Of a stretch of 6,795 bases of DNA, positions 1 through 5,291 are shown piece after piece. The first letter of the stretch is position 1, and each line of letters starts with the position of its first letter. A program made the translations under genes and the position numbers. The stretch is from Candidatus Sulfotelmatobacter sp. (lineage in GTDB: Bacteria > Acidobacteriota > Terriglobia > Terriglobales > Acidobacteriaceae), in contig JASHRB010000082.1 in the NCBI GenBank assembly GCA_030037575.1, positions 1 to 6,795 on the forward strand, given 5' to 3'. The notes beneath the pieces were generated by a model. The model made no database searches and was not told where the DNA came from. It was given only the letters and a program-made list of their open reading frames with translations.

Positions 1-423
1 AATATCCGCTCGAATGTGCGCGAGCTGGAAGGAGCGCTGATTCGGCTGGTCGCCCACTCCTCGCTCATCGGCGCGGAAATTACCCTGCCTTACGCTCAAC
101 AGGTGTTGAAGAATTTCATCGATTCTCAGGCGCGCAAAGTCACTATTGAATCGATCCAGAAGATGGTGGCCGAACAATTCGGCCTGCGCCTGGTCGAAAT
201 CAAAGCAAAAGATAATTCCCGGGCGATCGTTTATCCGCGGCAGATTGCCATGTACCTCGCAAAGCAGATGACGGAGGCCTCTTTGCCGGAAATTGGCCGC
301 CAGTTCGGCGGGAAACATCACACCACGGTTCTGCACTCGGTCGAGAAAATTGAAGAGGTTCGGAAGAACGACAAGGATTTAAACAGATTGCTCAACAAGC
401 TGACCGAACAATTGGGCGGATAA
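1..423 (+). CDS. dnaA: Chromosomal replication initiator protein DnaA, C-terminal part (5' end outside window)
   Basis: DnaA binds origin DnaA boxes and, in its ATP form, melts the origin to start replication. The reading frame is open from base 1 and ends at TAA 421-423, giving 140 visible residues, so the start and the Walker motifs lie upstream of the window. Visible residues 5-13 read NVRELEGAL, the sensor-II helix at the end of the AAA+ domain. From about residue 46 (KVTIESIQKMV) comes domain IV, the helix-turn-helix DNA-binding domain. PRQIAMYLAK is at 79-88 and the DnaA signature GGKHHTTVLHSVEKIE at 103-118. Residue 106 is His where E. coli and B. subtilis have Asp in GGRDHTTV. dnaN follows after a 302-bp non-coding spacer on the same strand, as at many bacterial origins. 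The family call is essentially certain; the change in the recognition helix is seen directly, but its effect is unknown. Confidence 0.98.
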   Translation, partial: NIRSNVRELEGALIRLVAHSSLIGAEITLPYAQQVLKNFIDSQARKVTIESIQKMVAEQFGLRLVEIKAKDNSRAIVYPRQIAMYLAKQMTEASLPEIGRQFGGKHHTTVLHSVEKIEEVRKNDKDLNRLLNKLTEQLGG

Positions 424-440
424 ATCGGCCGGCTTTCGCT

Positions 441-449
441 TTTTGCACG
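441..449 (+). promoter_or_regulatory. Putative DnaA box (one mismatch)
   Basis: TTTTGCACG differs from TTWTNCACA only at the last base. It lies 18 bases after the dnaA stop codon and has the same orientation as the two other candidates. A single such match could be chance; the support comes from location and shared orientation. Confidence 0.3.
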
Positions 450-567
450 GAACGGCGCATTTTTCCTTTGGAGCCGATGCGCATGAGATGTGAACGCTGT
501 GCAAGCCGGGGGAGAATCGGTTCTGGCGCGAACTTATGACCCGTATCTCCGCTGCCTTGGAGACTGA

Positions 568-576
568 TTTCTCACA
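568..576 (+). promoter_or_regulatory. Putative DnaA box (one mismatch)
   Basis: TTTCTCACA differs from TTWTNCACA only at position 4 (C for T). It has the same orientation as the candidates at 441 and 623 and lies 46 bases before the latter. Confidence 0.3.
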
Positions 577-622
577 CGAAGGTGCCGGGCGCAACCGAGT
601 GCAGGAAGGCGGTTTGACAGGA

Positions 623-658
623 TTTTCCACTTCTGCGCTGGGCCTACTGTTACTACTG
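623..658 (+). promoter_or_regulatory. Putative bacterial unwinding element: DnaA box, GC-rich spacer, DnaA-trios
   Basis: In order on the + strand: a near DnaA box TTTTCCACT (623-631, last base off consensus), a 12-bp GC-rich spacer (632-643), then five triplets CTA CTG TTA CTA CTG (644-658). Read on the complementary strand 3' to 5' these are GAT GAC AAT GAT GAC, which fits the [G/A]-A-N DnaA-trio pattern described downstream of the box in B. subtilis-type origins. AT-rich DNA follows at once (659-688). The order and orientation match the known arrangement in which DnaA loads from the box onto one strand of the opening duplex. That this is the working unwinding site is inference; the box is imperfect and trios are short, so chance resemblance is possible. 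Confidence 0.45.
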
Positions 659-675
659 GTTTTATAGGTTTTATA
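658..675 (+). repeat. Perfect tandem 9-bp direct repeat
   Basis: GGTTTTATA occurs twice end to end (658-666 and 667-675). The repeat begins where the DnaA-trio-like run ends and forms the left half of the most AT-rich patch of the spacer. It may act as easily melted DNA or as paired protein sites; no known binding site was recognised. Confidence 0.75.
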
Positions 676-687
676 TTTGATATAAAA
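669..687. repeat. AT-rich inverted repeat, 8-bp arms
   Basis: Arms TTTTATAT (669-676) and ATATAAAA (680-687) are exact reverse complements around a 3-base centre TTG. The element overlaps the second copy of the 9-bp tandem repeat. It contains TATAAA (681-686), but no -35 sits at correct spacing, so a promoter role for dnaN is possible but not shown. There is no long T-tract to make it an intrinsic terminator. Confidence 0.7.
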
Positions 688-709
688 AGTAATCAGAGTA
701 GCACGCGGC

Positions 710-716
710 AGGGGAG
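710..716 (+). promoter_or_regulatory. Ribosome binding site that favours the upstream dnaN start
   Basis: AGGGGAG is followed by a 9-base gap before ATG 726. The second in-frame ATG at 759 has only weak purine-rich sequence before it (GGTAGG, 749-754). Conversely, family alignment from memory favours 759, where the protein would begin MEITVSKAELL, like the short N-termini of other clamps. Confidence 0.5.
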
Positions 717-725
717 ACTACGTCT

Positions 726-1874
726 ATGCCGGTGGAAGCGGCGGTTGCGGTAGGCACAATGGAGATCACGGTCAGCAAAGCCGAGTTGCTGCGCGAGTTG
801 GCTGCCACGCAGGGCGTGGTCGAGCGCAAGACCACGATTCCAATTCTTTCCAATTATCTGTTTGAAGCGGCCGACGGCAAGCTCGCGCTCACGGCGACCG
901 ACCTCGACCTGAGCCTGCGAACCTCCTGCCCTGCGAAAGTAAAAAAAGAAGGCTCGTGCACCATTCCCGCGCGCAAACTGCATGACTACGTAAAGCTCCT
1001 ACCCGACGCTGACATCACCCTCAAGTTGCTTGAAAATCATTGGGTCAACATTCGCTGTGGGCGTTCGAATACAAAAATGGTGGGCATGGCGAAATCGAAT
1101 TTTCCCAGCCTGCCTGCGTTCCCCACTTCCGGCGTGGTGAAAATTCCCGGGCAAACTCTGCGGGGATTGATTGCCCGAACCGCGTTTGCCATTTCCAACG
1201 AAGAATCACGCTACACCCTGAACGGCGCTCTGATGTTGATCAAGCCGGAATCGATCACCATGGTGGCCACCGATGGCCACCGATTGGCGCACTGCGAGCG
1301 AGCCGGCGAAAAGTTTGAGGGGGTTTCGGGCGAGATGAAAACGCTCGTTCCCAAAAAAGCCATGGACGAACTGAAGTCGCTGCTGGATGCAACCGACGCA
1401 GAAACGGTCGAGTTCGCAAAAGATGAATCGACTCTGTTCTTCCGCATCGCCTCGCGCTTGCTGACCTCGCGGCAGCTCACCGGACAATTTCCGAACTTCG
1501 AAGCAGTTCTCCCGAAAGACAACAGCAAGAGCATTACCTTGAACAGCGACGATCTGAACGCTGCGATTCTGCGCGTGGCCCAGTTCGCCGACGAGCGCTC
1601 GCGCGCCGTGCGTCTGAAGCTGGAAAAAGGTGAAGTGAAAATCTCGGCGTCATCGACGGAAGCGGGCGAATCGGAAGACTCGATCGAAGCTCCGTACGAT
1701 GGCGAAACTCTCACCATCGGCTTTAACGCCGCCTATCTGGTCGAATTCCTCAAAGCCGCCGGCAACGAGGAGGTGCGGCTGGAATTGAAGGATTCTCAAT
1801 CCGCCGGCCAGCTTCGCCCCGCCGAAAGCGACGATTATAAGTACAGGTATATCGTGATGCCGATGCGGATCTGA
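726..1874 (+). CDS. dnaN: DNA polymerase III beta subunit (sliding clamp)
   Basis: DnaN is a ring-shaped dimer that slides on DNA and tethers the replicative polymerase and other DNA-working proteins. The product is 382 aa from ATG 726, or 371 aa from the in-frame ATG at 759 (residue 12); the E. coli protein is 366 aa. Clamp features are visible: TTIPILSNYLFEA (36-48) and LALTATDLDL (53-62) in domain 1, YTLNGALM then ATDGHRLA (163-170, 181-188) in domain 2, GQFPNFEAVLPK (253-264), and the C-terminal YIVMPMRI, equivalent to the MPMRL end that forms part of the partner-binding pocket. The strong ribosome binding site supports 726, while homology supports 759, so the first 11 residues (MPVEAAVAVGT) may not be real. 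It follows dnaA on the same strand. No recF follows, which is unusual next to dnaN in many bacteria. Confidence 0.98.
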   Translation: MPVEAAVAVGTMEITVSKAELLRELAATQGVVERKTTIPILSNYLFEAADGKLALTATDLDLSLRTSCPAKVKKEGSCTIPARKLHDYVKLLPDADITLKLLENHWVNIRCGRSNTKMVGMAKSNFPSLPAFPTSGVVKIPGQTLRGLIARTAFAISNEESRYTLNGALMLIKPESITMVATDGHRLAHCERAGEKFEGVSGEMKTLVPKKAMDELKSLLDATDAETVEFAKDESTLFFRIASRLLTSRQLTGQFPNFEAVLPKDNSKSITLNSDDLNAAILRVAQFADERSRAVRLKLEKGEVKISASSTEAGESEDSIEAPYDGETLTIGFNAAYLVEFLKAAGNEEVRLELKDSQSAGQLRPAESDDYKYRYIVMPMRI

Positions 1875-1932
1875 GGGCATAAATCCCTTGCGCTGGGGGC
1901 GGAGGTTTGCGGCACAGGCCTACCCGCTCGGC

Positions 1933-1961
1933 TTGACCCCGGCGCACTCCTGTCATACATT
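1933..1961 (+). promoter_or_regulatory. Predicted sigma-70 type promoter for mscL
   Basis: TTGACC (1933-1938, 5 of 6 to the -35 consensus) and TACATT (1956-1961, 4 of 6 to the -10) are separated by exactly 17 bases. Transcription would begin near 1968 and leave a short leader of about 18 bases before mscL. A full Shine-Dalgarno AGGAGG (1976-1981) lies 4 bases before the ATG at 1986. This suggests mscL has its own promoter and is not only read through from dnaN. Confidence 0.5.
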
Positions 1962-1985
1962 GGCGGTCGATCCTTAGGAGGCTCC

Positions 1986-2402
1986 ATGCTCGATGGCTTT
2001 AAGAAATTCATCCTGCGCGGAAATGTTGTGGATATGTCGGTGGGCGTGGTGGTCGGGGCGGCGTTCGGCGCGGTCGTCACCGAGATGACCAAAGCTTTCC
2101 TGACTCCGCTGATCGCCCTTGTCGTGGGTAAGCCTGACTATTCCAACCTGAAATTCAGCATTCAGGGTACCGTGTTTCCCATCGGCGATTTCATCAACGC
2201 CTGCATCTCGTTCTTCCTGATTGCGGCCGCCGTGTATTTCTTTGTCGTTTTGCCGGTGAACCTTCTGCTCGCGCGCATGCATAAAGCCGAGAAACCCGCC
2301 GATCCAACGACAAAGACATGTCCCGAGTGTCTGAGCGAGATTCCGCTCCAAGCCCGGCGCTGCTCGCACTGCACGCAGCCGCTCGCCGGCCGGGCGGCGT
2401 GA
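1986..2402 (+). CDS. mscL: Large-conductance mechanosensitive channel MscL with C-terminal CxxC/CxxC tail
   Basis: MscL is a homopentameric inner-membrane channel that opens under membrane tension and protects cells from hypo-osmotic shock. The 138-aa product is close to the usual length (E. coli 136). The N-terminal amphipathic helix (MLDGFKKFI) leads to the family motif RGNVVD (11-16). TM1 is glycine/valine-rich, about 15-47 (VGVVVGAAFGAVV), and TM2 spans about 70-97 (ACISFFLIAAAVYFFVVLPVNLLL). The periplasmic loop is short. The cytoplasmic end differs from E. coli: it carries CPEC (112-115) and CSHC (126-129) with 10 residues between, a zinc-ribbon-like arrangement. I recall such tails in other MscL homologues outside the enterobacteria, but cannot check. 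The start is firm (AGGAGG four bases upstream). The next gene starts 42 bases on, with no evident terminator, so co-transcription is possible. Confidence 0.96.
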   Translation: MLDGFKKFILRGNVVDMSVGVVVGAAFGAVVTEMTKAFLTPLIALVVGKPDYSNLKFSIQGTVFPIGDFINACISFFLIAAAVYFFVVLPVNLLLARMHKAEKPADPTTKTCPECLSEIPLQARRCSHCTQPLAGRAA

Positions 2403-2444
2403 ACCCGGCAGGACCGGGAGCCTGCGGTCGGATAACATGAGGGA

Positions 2445-3152
2445 ATGAGGCGCTGTCTTTCAAAACCCCGCTGGCTTGGTGCGACTGCCTCTACCTGGGC
2501 CTTTCTGTTTGCTTTTCAAGCACCGCCGCCCGCTTTGTCGCAGACTGCTGCTCCCGTGCACGGTGCATCCGCATTTCAGGCGGCAAAGTCAACCCGGGCG
2601 GCGGCCGTGCCCGATCCGGGCTCCATCAGCAACGGGGTTTATCGCAATTCCGCCTTCGGATTCACCTGCAAAATCCCGGCAGGATGGGTATTGCGCACCG
2701 CCGAGATGAACAGCCAGGAGCTTGAGGAGGAAAAAGAAGACGCGGGCAAGAACGCCAATAAGGGTGGGCGCGTGCTGCTGGCGGCGTTTTCGCGTCCTCC
2801 GGAAGCGCGGGCCGCGGATGTGAATTCCTCGATCTTGATTGCGGCCGAAAGCACCGGCGTCTATCCGGGATTGAAAGATGCCGCGCAATATTTCGGGCCG
2901 ATCAGCGAAGTCGCGAAGGCGCGGGGGTTCGACGTGGACCAAGAGCCGTATGAGTTCGCCGTCGGCGTGAAAACGTTGATTCGCGGCGATTTCGAAAAAA
3001 ATGTCGGCACGCGCGTGATGCGTCAGTCGACGCTGGTCATGCTGGCGCGCGGCTATGCGGTTTCGCTGACCTTCATTGCCGGAACGGAGGAGGAAGTGGA
3101 GGGGCTGATGGGGGGATTGAGTTTTGCAGCGAGCGGTCGCGCTGCCAAATGA
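2445..3152 (+). CDS. Unrecognised exported protein, 235 aa
   Basis: I do not recognise the family. The N-terminus looks like a Sec signal peptide: basic start (MRRCLSKPRW), a hydrophobic stretch about 11-25, and a probable cleavage around 32-36 (ALSQTAA). There is no lipobox. A low-complexity Ala/Pro-rich linker to about residue 62 follows. The mature part opens with VYRNSAFGFTCKIPAGW (65-81), the type of beta-rich opening seen in PsbP-like and related small exported domains; that comparison is by eye only. A charged, helix-like segment (EELEEEKED-like, 90-100) and alternating strands up to LSFAAS follow. Initiation is odd: AGGG (2440-2443) lies one base from the ATG at 2445, too close for a normal Shine-Dalgarno. 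A 3-codon ORF (ATG 2437, TGA 2446-2448) overlaps the start as ATGA. It converges on the gene at 3255-3716. Confidence 0.75.
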   Translation: MRRCLSKPRWLGATASTWAFLFAFQAPPPALSQTAAPVHGASAFQAAKSTRAAAVPDPGSISNGVYRNSAFGFTCKIPAGWVLRTAEMNSQELEEEKEDAGKNANKGGRVLLAAFSRPPEARAADVNSSILIAAESTGVYPGLKDAAQYFGPISEVAKARGFDVDQEPYEFAVGVKTLIRGDFEKNVGTRVMRQSTLVMLARGYAVSLTFIAGTEEEVEGLMGGLSFAASGRAAK

Positions 3153-3169
3153 ATCGCTCATGCCTGTTG

Positions 3170-3193
3170 ATCTGCTTTAAGCGGAGAGCAGAT
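3170..3193. repeat. Short hairpin in the convergent junction
   Basis: ATCTGCT (3170-3176) and AGCAGAT (3187-3193) are perfect 7-bp arms around a 10-base loop. The junction 3153-3254 separates two convergent genes. A further GCAGATC (3235-3241) could pair with GATCTGC (3169-3175) instead. No T-run follows on either strand, so it does not qualify as a standard intrinsic terminator, though it may slow or end transcription. Confidence 0.4.
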
Positions 3194-3254
3194 TCCTCGA
3201 CTTGCCGTCGCTTTCGCGGGCGGGCGTCGCAAGGGCAGATCTCTGTGATTTTGC

Positions 3255-3716
3255 TTAATCGAGCGGTTCAGGGTGAAGCGCGATGTTTTTTTCCCCGGCG
3301 GCTTTTTTGGCGGCGTATTTCTTCATCCACGCTTCCCAGCTTTTGCCGGCGGCGGTGTCGCGCCCGGTGAAGGCAAGCGCGGCGATGTCGGCGTAGGAAA
3401 TCGAAACTTTCTGGTTCGAACTCTTGGGATAAAGGCGAATGAGAGAATCTTGCAAGCTTGGGGCGCTGCGGCGGTCGAATAAATATCCTTCGATCTTTGA
3501 CCCGTCTTTGCGCGTGATGGTGACGTCGCCGCGATAATCGAAAGCTTTTTCGAGCGCAACGCGAATTTCTTCGTCGCTGGCGAGAGGCGGAATCCAGCCT
3601 TCGAGCTGCTCGTGGGCCGTTCCCGGAGCGACTTCGAGGGCGTCAGGATTCGGCGCCGCATGAGGCACCGATTGCCCCGCTTCGTGATCAATGTGTCCTG
3701 ATTCCTTGGCGGTCAT
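3255..3716 (-). CDS. Unrecognised small cytoplasmic protein downstream of hpnH, 153 aa
   Basis: I do not recognise this family. The first 40 residues are polar and probably disordered (rich in His, Glu, Ala, Pro). The core, 48-117, begins with a helix (DEEIRVALEKAFDY) and then a series of likely strands: DVTITRKDGSKIEGYLFDRR (64-83), SLIRLYP (91-97), QKVSISYADIAALAFTGRD (102-120). A DG-turn between strands and a strand-rich block with an isoleucine-rich end resembles small Sm/SH3-like barrels; this is a guess from pattern. A Lys/Ala-rich helix and tail follow (WEAWMKKYAAKKAAGEK). No signal peptide or membrane segment is seen. There is no Shine-Dalgarno before ATG 3714-3716 and no other in-frame start back to a stop, so the start is the only one possible but weak. 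It lies 181 bases after hpnH on the same strand, across a repeat hairpin. Confidence 0.75.
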   Translation of the reverse strand: MTAKESGHIDHEAGQSVPHAAPNPDALEVAPGTAHEQLEGWIPPLASDEEIRVALEKAFDYRGDVTITRKDGSKIEGYLFDRRSAPSLQDSLIRLYPKSSNQKVSISYADIAALAFTGRDTAAGKSWEAWMKKYAAKKAAGEKNIALHPEPLD

Positions 3717-3760
3717 AACAATGTCGCGGGCATAACCTAGGTCGAGCCGCGCATTAAATC

Positions 3761-3840
3761 TCCCTCATCCTGAGCGAGGATTGTTCTTCGCCGCCGGGCG
3801 ACGGCAAAACCGCAGTCGAGGGACTGCCGTGTTTGCCGGC
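3761..3840. repeat. Intergenic repeat element with long hairpin
   Basis: The stretch opens CCTCATCCTGAGCGAGGA (3763-3780) and contains a strong hairpin at 3802-3838. The outer stem CGGCAAA/TTTGCCG continues through AC/GT past one bulged G (3831), then a C-C mismatch, then GCAGTC (3812-3817) pairing with GACTGC (3822-3827) around the tetraloop GAGG. A farther CGGGCG (3795-3800) can pair with CGCCCG (3851-3856), and CGCCGCCGG occurs at both 3789-3797 and 3869-3877. From memory, variants of CATCCTGAGCGAAG...GTCGAAGGAC...TGTTTGC are scattered between genes in acidobacterial genomes; I cannot verify copy number here. No T-run follows the hairpin on either strand, so it is not a normal intrinsic terminator. 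It would lie within any hpnH-to-3716 transcript. Confidence 0.55.
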
Positions 3841-3897
3841 TGGCTATGACCGCCCGTCGGGGAATTTCCGCCGCCGGTCGAGATGCGTTTGCGCTTC

Positions 3898-5016
3898 TTA
3901 CACGCGCGTCTGCTGCAGCGGCTGGTTGGTCGACGCGATCTGCACCAGAGGATGCACGGGCGCAATGTGCTCGTCCAACATGCGCAAGGCTTCTTGGTCG
4001 CGATAGCTCGTCCATAGCGTGGCCTTCACCGTAGCCAGAAATCCGCCGAGAGAACTGAACGTGGCATTCACCGCCGAGGCTTCATATCCGCTGTGCACCA
4101 TGCAATTCGCGCACGCCGGATTGCCCGATTCCGTGCCGTAATTCGCCCAATCCGTCGTTTCCAGCAATTCGGCGAAAGTTTCCGCGTAACCGTCCTGCAG
4201 CAAGTAGCACGGCTTCTGCCAACCGAAAACGTTGTACGTGGGCATGCCCCAGGGCGTGCACGGATAGGTGCGTTTGCCCATCAGGAATTCCAAAAACAGG
4301 GGCGACAGATTGAAGCGCCAGTTCTTTTTGCGATTGGACAAGATCGCGCGGAACATCCGGCGGGTGCGCGCCCGGCCGAGAAAATGTTTCTGGTCGGGAG
4401 CTTTGTCGTAGGAATATCCCGGCGAAAGCATCATGCCTTCCAGCCCGAGGTCCATCATGTCGTCGAAGAAGGCACGCACGGATTTCGGATCGGCGCCGTC
4501 GAACAAAGTGGTATTCGTGGTTACGCGGAAACCACGCGCCAGCGCTTCTTTGATCGCGTCGGCGGCAATGTTGTATCCGCCTTCGCGGCAGACGGCGAGG
4601 TCGTGCGCTTCGCGCTGCCCGTCGAGATGCACGCTGAAGGTCAGATATTTGCTGGGCTTGAACAGATGCAGCTTCTCTTCCAGCAGCAATGCGTTGGTGC
4701 ACAAGTAAATATATTTCTTGCGCGCCACCAGACCCTCGACAATCTCCGCGATCTGGGGATGCATCAGCGGTTCGCCCCCGGGGATGGAAACCATGGGCGC
4801 GCCGCATTCGTCGACGGCGCGGAAGCATTCTTCCGGGGAAAGATCCTTTTTCAGAATGTGGGCCGGATACTGAATTTTGCCGCATCCCGCGCAAGCCAGG
4901 TTGCAGCGGAACAACGGCTCGAGCATCAGCACCAGCGGATACTGCTTTCGTCCCCCGAGCTTCTGGCGAAGCACGTAGCTCGAAACGGTCCACATTTGTG
5001 AAACGGGAACAGCCAT
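3898..5016 (-). CDS. hpnH: Adenosyl-hopane synthase, radical SAM protein HpnH
   Basis: HpnH adds a 5'-deoxyadenosyl radical to the hopanoid diploptene, giving adenosylhopane, the first step to C35 side-chain hopanoids such as bacteriohopanetetrol. The 372-aa product is of usual family length. It carries [14 protein letters not shown] sequence (25-34), then the radical-SAM cluster motif C38-x3-C42-x2-C45 in [21 protein letters not shown] (80-84) for SAM binding, and the family stretch [18 protein letters not shown]-terminal cysteines lie at 253, 270, 302 and 305 ([29 protein letters not shown]), matching the HpnH-specific C-terminal domain. The start ATG gives MAVPVSQMW, close to known HpnH N-termini. 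The nearest AGGAG is 16 bases upstream, too far for an ideal Shine-Dalgarno. It is divergent from gyrB. No squalene-hopene cyclase or other hpn gene is in the window, so the substrate enzymes must be elsewhere. Confidence 0.95.
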   Translation of the reverse strand: MAVPVSQMWTVSSYVLRQKLGGRKQYPLVLMLEPLFRCNLACAGCGKIQYPAHILKKDLSPEECFRAVDECGAPMVSIPGGEPLMHPQIAEIVEGLVARKKYIYLCTNALLLEEKLHLFKPSKYLTFSVHLDGQREAHDLAVCREGGYNIAADAIKEALARGFRVTTNTTLFDGADPKSVRAFFDDMMDLGLEGMMLSPGYSYDKAPDQKHFLGRARTRRMFRAILSNRKKNWRFNLSPLFLEFLMGKRTYPCTPWGMPTYNVFGWQKPCYLLQDGYAETFAELLETTDWANYGTESGNPACANCMVHSGYEASAVNATFSSLGGFLATVKATLWTSYRDQEALRMLDEHIAPVHPLVQIASTNQPLQQTRV

Positions 5017-5239
5017 TTTGCAGTTGGATTCGCTCCTGAGGATTTATTTTAGCAGCAGGTCTGGGTTGACGTTATCGGCGATCCTCGAGGTGCGGCGAAA
5101 CCAAACTGTAATCATAAAAATTCTTCGCCAAGGGGAGCGGTTGTTGGCTGGCGAAAAGACCAGCTTGGAAGCCGGTGAAAATAGAGCGTTTACCCTCGCG
5201 GTTCCGGCCTCTGGCCAGTCCAGACAGCCCCCCTTTTCA

Positions 5240-5248
5240 TGGTATAAT
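5240..5248 (+). promoter_or_regulatory. Extended -10 promoter for gyrB
   Basis: TGGTATAAT contains a perfect TATAAT (5243-5248) preceded by the TGn of an extended -10 element. No good -35 lies 16-18 bases upstream, which is normal for extended -10 promoters. Transcription would begin near 5255, giving a leader of about 155 bases before gyrB. It is the best promoter match in the spacer. Confidence 0.7.
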
Positions 5249-5256
5249 CTGATTAT
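5244..5256. promoter_or_regulatory. Perfect palindrome overlapping the gyrB -10
   Basis: ATAATC (5244-5249) and GATTAT (5251-5256) are exact reverse complements around T5250. The left arm covers five of six bases of the -10, so a bound protein would block it. The right arm supplies GATAAT on the minus strand (5257-5252, 5 of 6 to TATAAT), so it could equally be a two-way promoter core serving hpnH. No known operator is recognised. Confidence 0.45.
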
Positions 5257-5291
5257 CGCCAATCGAACCTAAGTATAAGACATTTCAATAA

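Larger units (their letters stand above)
424..725. other. dnaA-dnaN intergenic region, candidate oriC/unwinding region
   Basis: I see no credible gene in these 302 bases. The left part is GC-rich and the right part (about 650-690) is markedly AT-rich. It holds three one-mismatch matches to the DnaA box TTWTNCACA, all on the + strand (441-449, 568-576, 623-631). After the last come a GC-rich spacer, a DnaA-trio-like run, a tandem 9-bp repeat and an 8-bp inverted repeat. Two weak TGTG-starting 9-mers lie end to end at 489-506 (TGTGAACGC, TGTGCAAGC). The dnaA-dnaN gap is a common oriC site, for example the unwinding site in B. subtilis. No perfect DnaA box was found, so the main box cluster may lie upstream of dnaA, outside the window. 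A TTGACA at 614-619 has no -10 at proper spacing. No terminator for dnaA is apparent. Confidence 0.5.

Noticed and set aside
614..619. Perfect TTGACA as a -35 box for dnaN
   Set aside because: At 16-18 bases downstream the sequence is GC-rich (around 636-643) with no -10. The nearest TACTGT starts 25 bases away.
2404..2430. Terminator after mscL
   Set aside because: GCAGG/CCTGC and CCCGG/CCGGG pairings are only 5 bp and conflict with each other, and no T-run follows.
3170..3193. Bidirectional intrinsic terminator for the convergent genes
   Set aside because: The 7-bp hairpin is real, but no T-run follows on either strand, so I list it only as a hairpin.
3802..3838. Intrinsic terminator of hpnH
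   Set aside because: The stem is strong, but the minus-strand sequence after it is GC-rich with no U-run. A dispersed repeat explains it better.
3737..4015. 92-aa - strand frame overlapping the hpnH 3' end
   Set aside because: It overlaps the HpnH C-terminal coding sequence in another frame and runs through the intergenic repeat. The Arg/Ala-rich product looks random.
4082..4993. Second - strand frame (303 aa) inside hpnH
   Set aside because: It is an Arg-rich out-of-frame reading of hpnH with no family likeness; a frameshift of hpnH is not needed since the hpnH frame is intact.
4093..5001. Long + strand open frame (302 aa) across hpnH
   Set aside because: It is the antisense shadow of hpnH, which shows all radical-SAM motifs. 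The + product has no recognisable family, an unnatural composition, and no ribosome site.
5018..5272. 84-aa + frame in the hpnH/gyrB spacer
   Set aside because: It has no ribosome site and no family likeness, and it runs through the gyrB promoter and palindrome.
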